Shown here: positions 57,478 to 64,000 of the stretch, in pieces
Layout of the letters: every line of letters starts with the position of its first letter
Position numbering within the stretch: the first letter of the stretch is position 1
Origin: Parietaria judaica
Lineage: Eukaryota; Streptophyta; Magnoliopsida; Rosales; Urticaceae
Direction: 5' to 3'
Length of the DNA: 64,000 bases
NCBI GenBank assembly: GCA_954871525.1
Contig: OX940861.1
Coordinates: 12,198,842 to 12,262,841 of the forward strand
Notes under the pieces: generated by a model
Told to the model about the DNA's origin: nothing
Seen by the model: the letters and a program-made list of their open reading frames with translations, nothing else
Database searches by the model: none
Program-made: the position numbers and the translations under genes

Positions 57478-59229
57478 TATATATATAGGGAAACTTCAAT
57501 TTGTGTGCCCGGTTGAACATGTATTTTCGGAAAAGTACCCCATTTTGTTAAATTACAAATATATGCCCCAAATCAGATTTTGCCCTAACCTGAGTTAACT
57601 TAACCCAACCAAAAAAAAGAAAAAAATAAATCAATTTCGAAAACAAGAAAGACCTCCCCATTTCGCCCCTGCCCTCAGCCACCATCTCGAAGAAAAGAAA
57701 AAAATAAAAAGATTTCGGGCAAAATCTTGGCGATGAAGCACCTTCTCCCTCCCCTTTTCCCTCTGCCTTCGTTTCAGGCCAGAATCGCCTCCGTCTGTGG
57801 CTTCGTTTCTGCTCACCGGAAACCCAGGTGAACCTCCTCCGTCAAGCCCTCACCTCCGTCTGTGCCTTCGGAAAGTGGAGGTGAAACCCAGCTCCCTTGT
57901 TCGTTCGTCACAGCTCCGAGCCAGGTCCGCGCTCCGGCCTCGCCTCCGACCCACGGCCAGCTTCCTACTCGCCTCCTCTGGCAATTTCGGAAACCAAGGT
58001 GTGATCTCGTGTTTTTTTCCGATTTAGGTTTACAAAATAACGATCTTTTAACGTCGTCCTATTCCCGGATAATCGTTCTGGTTTGCAATATGCTGTCGAA
58101 TTGTTGGTAGGAAACAATGTTTATAGCAATTTTTTTGTTACAAAATTGTCTACTTTGAATGCACACAAACTGTTTGTGAATATGCCTCTATTAGAAAATT
58201 TGGGTTAATTCACACAAAATCCCATGGAATCTGATTATGCTTGTATTTGTTAATTGTAGCAATGAATATTTACTTGCAATACGGCAGTGAGTGGGTTGTA
58301 GACGGGTCCTCTTGGGTGTACCGTGGGGGTAAAGGGCATTGTTTTCCCGCAAACGAGAACATAACTTACGAAGAGTTTTGCAATTTGTTGTACAAGGAAC
58401 TTCGGATTGATCCAACGGTCTACGATTTTAAGTTTGAATTAGCATCCGAAATTGTTGGAGCTCCACCGGTCACATTGAGTTCGAAGTGCACAAATGAAGA
58501 CGGTCCACTTAAGCAACGATATATTGTATGTGAAACACGATACTAAAAGCATTGATATCTTGCCGACGATGTTTTGTGAAATTGATAAAGGATTGGAGAG
58601 TCCACTTGTTGGTAGTTCCCGTGGGAGTGCAAATATCAAGATTCCACAATCCGCCGATCGCCTTGAGAGTTTGGTAGAAGAAGAAAACCATGCCGTGGAT
58701 TTAGATGTGGACGATGTTAACCTCGAATTGCCTACAAGTATGGAGGGATTGGATGTCTCAAAGTCGGCAACGTGCACCCCGAGTGAAAGCATGTCAAAAG
58801 TACGGGGTGGTCCGTCGTGGATTGATCCTAGATTTTCTTCTGAAGATTCGAAGACGTCTATCGATTTTAAAGCACCGTCCATTCAAGCCTACGAGTTTGA
58901 TAAGGGTAAGACCTTTCTTAGCTTGGAAGATTTGAAGTTTAAAGTAAAAAGATATGCGATGGAACGTTCGTTCGACTTTCGTGTACACAAATCCGCATCG
59001 TGGGTGTGGTACGTGAAGTGCGTTGAGGATAAATGTACTTGGAAATTGAGAGGAAAAGTAATTAAAAATTCACCGCCGTTATTCAAGATCGTTTCTTCAA
59101 CTCAAGAGCACACATGTGGTCTCGATTGTAGTACGTCAAACTGTAGGCAAGCTGCACCTTCGGTAGTCGGGCTTCTTATGAAGGACCGGTTTTCTCCACA
59201 AAGTAGTGCAATTTATGCTCCAAGGTAAT

Positions 59230-59695
59230 CCACATTAATAGCTTTTGCCTAAACATAAACAGTTTTTGCCTAAACATAAATAGTTTTTGTTATACAGATA
59301 AATATTTTTTGCCTAAACATAAACAGTTTTTGTTTAGCCCAAAATAAAATAAATCAACATAAATAGTTTTTGCCTTAACATAAATACTTTTTGCCTAAAC
59401 ATAAACAGTTTCTGTTTAGCCCAAAATAAAATAACTCAACATAAATAGTTTTTGCCTTAACATAAATACTTTTTGCCTATACATAAATAATTTTTGTTAT
59501 ACAGATAAATAGTTTTTGCCTAAACATAAACAGTTTTTGTTTAGCCCAAAATAAAAGAAATCAACATAAATAGTTTTTGCCTTAACATAAATACTTTCGC
59601 CTAAACATAAACAGTTTTTGCCCAAAGATAAACAGTTTTTGCCCAAACATAAACAGTTTCTGCCCAAACATTAAACAGTTTTGCTTCGTAGTTTT
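59230..59695 (+). repeat. About 20-bp minisatellite in transposase intron 1
   Basis: Some twenty imperfect copies of AAACATAAACAGTTTTTGCC and variants (CATAAATAGTTTTTGCC, TTTAGCCCAAAATAAAA) fill the intron. A higher-order block with TTTAGCCCAAAATAAA recurs three times. Confidence 0.9.
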
Positions 59696-60469
59696 GCGGT
59701 TACTAATCTATGTTCTTTTTACCTCAAGGAATTTGCAAGATGACATGAAGAAGCTTTACGGCGTGGAGATGTCTTATCACATGGCGTGGAGATGCAAAGA
59801 AAAGGCGCTTGGTTACTCGATGAGCACCCCGGAAGAATCTTATTCGAAGTTACCAAAGTGGTTGCACATGTTAAAGCAGAAGAATGAGGGAACTCTGACA
59901 GATTTTCAGACCGACAAAGATGGACGTTTCAAATCTGCTTTCTTCGCCATTGGATCTTGTATACGGGGGTTCAAATCACTGCGTCCAGTAATTTGCGTCG
60001 ATTGCACTTTCATAAAAAAGCAAGTACGGCAGACAGTTGGTGGCTGCGGTAGGATTGGATGCTACCGAGCAATTGTTCCCGCTAGCCTTTGCTATAGTGG
60101 ATCAGGAACACAAGAAATCGTGGGTTTATTTCATGAAGCAGTTAAAAGTTGCAATTGGGAAGATAGCAGACCTTGTTTTTTTTAGTGATAAGCATCCTAC
60201 CCTTATACACGCAATCGAGACTGTTTTCCCGGAGGCATATCATGGTCATTGCTACGCACATGTTAAAAGAAACATAAAATTCCAGTTCAAAAGTGAAGAC
60301 AGTACCAATCTTGTGTATTGTGCTGCTTACGCTTATACTCTTCGAGAGTATAACCATCACATGAGTGATCTTCAGATCTTGTTTCCTGATGTACACAAGT
60401 ACATGATAGAGACGGGGCCTGAGAGATGGAGTCGAGTCAACTTTGGTGGTACAAGGTAATTCTCTATTT

Positions 60470-60592
60470 AAGCAGTTTTTGCCCAAACATAAACAGTTTT
60501 TGCTTAAACATAAACAGTTTTTGCCCAAACATAAATAGTTTTTGCCTAAACATAAACAGTTTTTGCCTAAACATAAACAGTTTCTGTTTCCA
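60470..60592 (+). repeat. Same minisatellite in transposase intron 2
   Basis: Six copies of the AAACATAAACAGTTTTTGCC type occur in the second intron, sequence-matched to those of intron 1 about 900 bp away. Confidence 0.9.
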
Positions 60593-61486
60593 AAATTGTT
60601 TATACTCTTGTTGTTTTATTATTGGCAGGTACGATTACATAACTAGCAACTATTCATAAAGTTTGAATAATGTCTTGAAAGAGGCCAGGACCTATCCTGT
60701 TACAAACATGCTTGAGTACATGCGGTATACAACCCAAAAGTGGTTCTACGAGAAGCGGGGAAAAGCGGAAAAGACAAGGACGACCTTGGTGAAAACAAGG
60801 GAAACTGTGTTGGCACAAAACAAACATGCGGGTTCACGGTTACAGGTTAATCCCATTAGTACTATGGAATTCGAGGTTGTAGATAGTGAGGGAAGTTTCA
60901 TTGTTAATCTTACTTCTCGTACATGCGAGTGCGGAAAATTCCAAGAAAATGTCATGCCTTGCGTTCATGGAGCCGCGGCATGCGAGTTTCGTAAATACGG
61001 AATCTATGAATACTGCTCGCTGCACTACTTTACGGAAATGTACAAACGCACATACGAAGGCTTGATTTACCCTCCAGGTTAGATGCAATTAATTTACCAA
61101 AATTCGTCCAACCATAAAATCTTATATTTGATTTACCATGCAGGTGATGAGATTAACTGGGATCTTCCGAAAGAACTGAAGGACGTTCAAGTCAGACTTC
61201 CAGAAGCAAAACCACAATCAGGACGTCCGAAGAAAGGGAAAGGTGGAAGACCGCAAAAGAAGCGTCGCCTTTCACTCGGTGAAACTCTCATTGTACACAG
61301 AAAGTGCTCGAAATGCGGTACTCGGGGCCATAACCGTGCAACATGCAATGCGCGTACGTAGGAATAAACAATTTCTTTATTATGTATTAAATAGTTGCGA
61401 CAATGTTATCAATTTCGTTACTATGTAGGACATGTTAAACATGATGTTGACTATTTCGTTGTTATGTTGAACTATTTAGTTTTTTA

Positions 61487-62901
61487 CTATTCCGTATCGG
61501 GGTTTGTGTAACCCTCCAACATTTTACTCGAGGTCAAAACCTGGTATTTGGGTAGGCAATACGTCATCAACGCCGCAAACAATGGTTCCAGGCTCTTTGC
61601 AAGTGGAGTGGCCTTTTTCCGGGATGGCAGATCTTCTTCGGGAACTTCACATTCACTGGAATCCCTCTTCCGGGTCACACCAATCGGGCTGCCCAAATTG
61701 ATGCAAGTTTGTTGTGGTTTTTCAGTCTTGACTTGGCCAGAAATCAACGATCGAACAGTCTCACGAACCTCTAGTAGAATGTTTTCCTGCACGTAACAAT
61801 GTAAAGTCTGTTTATAAAAACTGATTAAAAACTATATAAAAATTGCTCAAATTGTACCATTTCTACGATTTTCTTTGCTTGTTCATTGATCTTCTTGGCT
61901 TGTTCATCGATCTTCTTTGCTTGTTCATCAAGCTGGTCCTTCAAATTGGGAACGGGACCTTCGTGGTGCTCGGGTTGTTTCGGACCATCTGCTTCCTGTG
62001 GGTTCTCTCCTTCTTCGTAGTTGTCCTTCTCAACTTCCTTGACCGTAAACTCAAGTACTTGGATCTACAAACAAAATAATTTATGAAAAAATTTAGCAAT
62101 TAAAAACGTATCAAAATAAACAACCAAGAAAATGGGAACAAAGTAACTTACATTGCGAGACTTGAAGAATGATTTCGCCGTCTTGAAATTGTTGATATCC
62201 GGAAATATACTGAGCGCCCAATGCAATAGTGGACGGTGATATGCGTGGAAAGTGTAATTCGGATATACGGTATTGCCCAATTTTTGCATTTTCTTTACTT
62301 TCTTGCTCCAGTCGAAGTTCCGAACAAAAGACAAAAGTTGGTTCCACCCGATGTTACCCCAAGGTTTGGCCAAATAATCCTCTAGATGGCGAATAATATA
62401 CGCTGTTGGCGGGTAAGTTCTTTGGCCATCCACGCCAAGTTACACCCCCTCCATCAGTAGAAACAATCCGAGCAGGGATCTAAGAGAGGGGGAAAGGTCT
62501 TCCGTCAAAAAATCTGAAAACAATTGGTTCCACGTCCTAGTTTCAAGCTTAGACACACCTTTCACAGGTATCCTAGGTTCGGGTCTAAACTCCGTTTCGT
62601 AGGCAAGACCGGTTATGGAACAAAACTCACGGAGCCCGAACTTTCTTATCACGCCGCCAAAGTTAAACCATAGCTCTTCCGAGGCTCCATAGCTCGGAAC
62701 TTGGCGTAGCATGATTTGATGGATCAAACCACCAGGGGCCGGGGGGTGAAACGTGTGGAACAAGTAACTAAAATGTCGTTCAACGTCATGGTTCATAGCA
62801 TCATTTGCCACCAAGGTGTCGACAATTTCCACCGTTCTTTTTGAAGACGGGCACCACACTTGGGCTGATCTCCATAAATTTTCCGGAAAAATGTATGCCA
62901 T
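61487..62901 (-). pseudogene. DUF1985-domain protein of the MULE, with in-frame stop
   Basis: Minus strand, opposite to the transposase. The first readable exon (62901-62153) carries a DUF1985-like region: HFSYLFHTFHPPAPGGLIHQ, then ELWFNFGGVIRKFGLREFC and ITGLAYETEF. A TAA at 62442-62440 interrupts it, after which the same frame continues (GQRTYPPTAYIIRHLEDYL). Donor GTAAGT follows the exon. A second exon (about 62064-61860) encodes an acidic linker and three DEQAKKI-type heptads, probably coiled coil. A third (61788-61487) reads ENILLEVRETVRSLISG. The ATG at 62901 may not be the true start, because a TTGCAG acceptor precedes it. DUF1985 is known from plant MULEs, often with Ulp1 protease; no protease motif is seen here. 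Function unknown. Confidence 0.8.
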
Positions 62902-63590
62902 CCCTGCAACAAAATTTCATCTCTAATCAAGCCCTAATTGAGGAATATCATCAAACATATTGTGTGCGCAAAACCCAACATCCAAAATGCCCAAAACCTA
63001 AACCTGTAATCCCAAAACCTAAACCTGTATAATCTGTTTGAAGCAAAACCGCGACAAAGACAACCTCAAACCTCAAGCCCTAATCGAAGTGCCCAAAACC
63101 TCAAACCTAGTAACTAGCGAGTAAGAAAAATCGGTGAAGATTGAACCTTAAAGTGAGAAGATGGCAGCGCAGAGGTCAGAGCCGTTGAAGGCAGGGAGGT
63201 CAGCGGGGGGTGAACGCACAGAGGAGAGAGCGTGAGGAGCTTCGAACCCTAAATCGAAGCCTTCTTCCTCCTCCCGACTGAGGGCGACTGAGAGCGAGAG
63301 AGAGGCTGAGAGGAAGGACTCTTCGAGATGGTGGCTGAGGGCGGGGGGAGAAATGGGGAGGTCGGACCCGTTGAGAACCTTTTCCTGGCCGTTGTGGTTC
63401 TTCGCGAAGGAGAGTACTTCGAACACTATTTTGTCAAAAATCGAAATTGATTTATTTTTTTCTTTTTTTTTGGTTGGGTTAAGTTAACTCAGGTTAGGCA
63501 AAATCTGATTTGGGGCATATATTTGTAATTTAACAAAATGGGGTACTTTTCCGAAAATACATGTTCAACCGGGCACACAAATTGAAGTTT

Positions 63591-63593
<3 letters not shown>

Positions 63594-63671
<78 letters not shown>
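63594..63671. repeat. (TA)n microsatellite
   Basis: About 39 TA units directly after the MULE. Together with the TA run before 57488, this is the original microsatellite that received the insertion. Confidence 0.97.
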
Positions 63672-63672
<1 letters not shown>

Positions 63673-64000
63673 CCGAATAAATTGACTGAAGAACTGAGTC
63701 GTTACGCACCCTATGGTGAGCATTTTAGACCCAACCCGATGGCCCAACCTAATCCGTTAGAGACCCAACCCCAATCTAACCCGCTCAAAATTGGGTCGGA
63801 TCAGGCCTGACTCGACTATTATTCGGGTCGGGTCGGGTCGGGGTCTCCGACCAGACCAATATAATTAATATATATTTCATATTAATTTTTATTCAACTAG
63901 TGCAATCTTTAGTCTTTTAAAAATTTACATGCTCAATTTTACTTACATTCAAAGACCGTTCAATCTCTCATTTTCATGTTTTACATTGTTTAGTGTATGT
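63672..64000. other. Window edge, GGGTCGGGTC-rich repeat
   Basis: Contains GACCCAACCCGATGGCCCAA and GGTCGGGTCGGGTCGGGGTC near 63725-63850, a composition common in plant dispersed repeats. No borders or gene are visible. Confidence 0.45.

Larger units (their letters stand above)
58262..61361 (+). pseudogene. MuDR-type transposase, broken
   Basis: Exons fit 58262-59224, 59729-60455, 60629-61077 and 61144-61361 with GT-AG introns. Order: N-terminal domain (YGSEWVVDGSSWVYRGG); MuDR DNA-binding domain (FKVKRYAMERSFDFRVHKS with CTWKLRGK); MULE catalytic domain (VICVDCTFIKK, FPLAFAIVDQE, FFSDKHPTLIHAI); SWIM zinc finger (CECGKFQENVMPCVHG); and a C-terminal CCHC knuckle (CSKCGTRGHNRATC). Damage: a frame change near 58500, a one-base insertion near 60020 just after the first catalytic Asp, and an in-frame TAA at 60658-60660 (NYS*SLNN). 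The family binds the terminal repeats and moves the element by cut and paste in the nucleus. Confidence 0.9.
57488..63593 (+). mobile_element. Mutator-like element (MULE) with 153-bp TIRs
   Basis: 6106 bp, inserted in a TA microsatellite. Terminal inverted repeats (57488-57640 and 63441-63593) begin GGGAAACTTCAATTTG and are nearly identical. A further paired block (CCCTCAGCCACCATCTCGAA at about 57671 and inverted near 63326) lies inside. Flanks are TA repeats, so an 8- or 10-bp duplication fits but is not provable. Contents: a MuDR-type transposase on plus (58262-61361) and a DUF1985-type gene on minus (61487-62901), arranged tail to tail. Both are broken, so recent movement would have needed a functional relative. 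Confidence 0.93.

Noticed and set aside
59230..59695. Regularly spaced short repeats that might suggest a CRISPR array
   Set aside because: Repeats are contiguous without unique spacers, lie in a plant transposon intron, and form an ordinary minisatellite.
1..64000. tRNA, rRNA or organelle inserts
   Set aside because: I saw no tRNA cloverleaf, rRNA or plastid/mitochondrial gene signature while reading; short tRNA-like matches are retroelement primer sites.

Overview
This window is AT-rich, transposon-dense nuclear DNA from a flowering plant, probably a eudicot. The evidence is two spliced plant regulatory genes, plant-type Copia retrotransposons primed by initiator-Met tRNA, hAT and Mutator elements, and long TA microsatellites. 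I cannot name the species from the sequence alone. I see no bacterial, organellar or rRNA/tRNA genes.

Only two host genes are convincing. A CBL-interacting protein kinase of the CIPK5/CIPK25 type lies at 2679-4606 (+, three exons, 467 aa). A group IIa WRKY transcription factor of the WRKY18/40/60 type lies at 54375-56832 (+, five exons, 322 aa, with an N-terminal EAR-like motif). Both families act in stress and ABA signalling. Both genes have a small transposon or its remnant directly upstream that carries W-box cores; the one before the kinase also carries a palindromic G-box/ABRE.

The rest is a stack of mobile elements whose borders can mostly be fixed by target-site duplications (TSDs). 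In order: hAT-like termini (1-570); a short Mutator-type MITE (2134-2412); MITE A (5336-6873), split by a solo LTR (5771-6844); MITE B (7474-7942); a fold-back repeat (8463-8910); a solo LTR with a doubled snRNA-like USE-TATA module (10674-12050); a non-autonomous hAT (15205-15975); a 10.2-kb young Copia-type element with 2.75-kb LTRs, lacking protease and integrase (16829-26997); a LINE remnant (27240-29010, minus); a decayed Copia with 265-bp LTRs (29011-33204); MITE C (33604-34064); a 991-bp near-palindromic Mutator-type fold-back (34607-35597); and a truncated MITE D (35685-35905).

Further right: a Copia element (38401-45726) carries inside its gag a very young 2.4-kb mini-retrotransposon that encodes only gag and an aspartic protease (39064-41471). 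Then come a non-autonomous hAT (47111-48151), two diverged minus-strand LTR pieces of the long-LTR family (48412-52085), another solo LTR (52091-53780, minus), the WRKY gene, and a 6.1-kb Mutator-like element (57488-63593). That last element has 153-bp near-identical terminal repeats, a broken MuDR/SWIM transposase and an antisense DUF1985 gene. Most coding capacity in the window is therefore transposon-derived and much of it is inactivated. The most interesting signals are nested insertions, transposon-borne promoter motifs next to the stress genes, and non-autonomous elements that look recently mobile.
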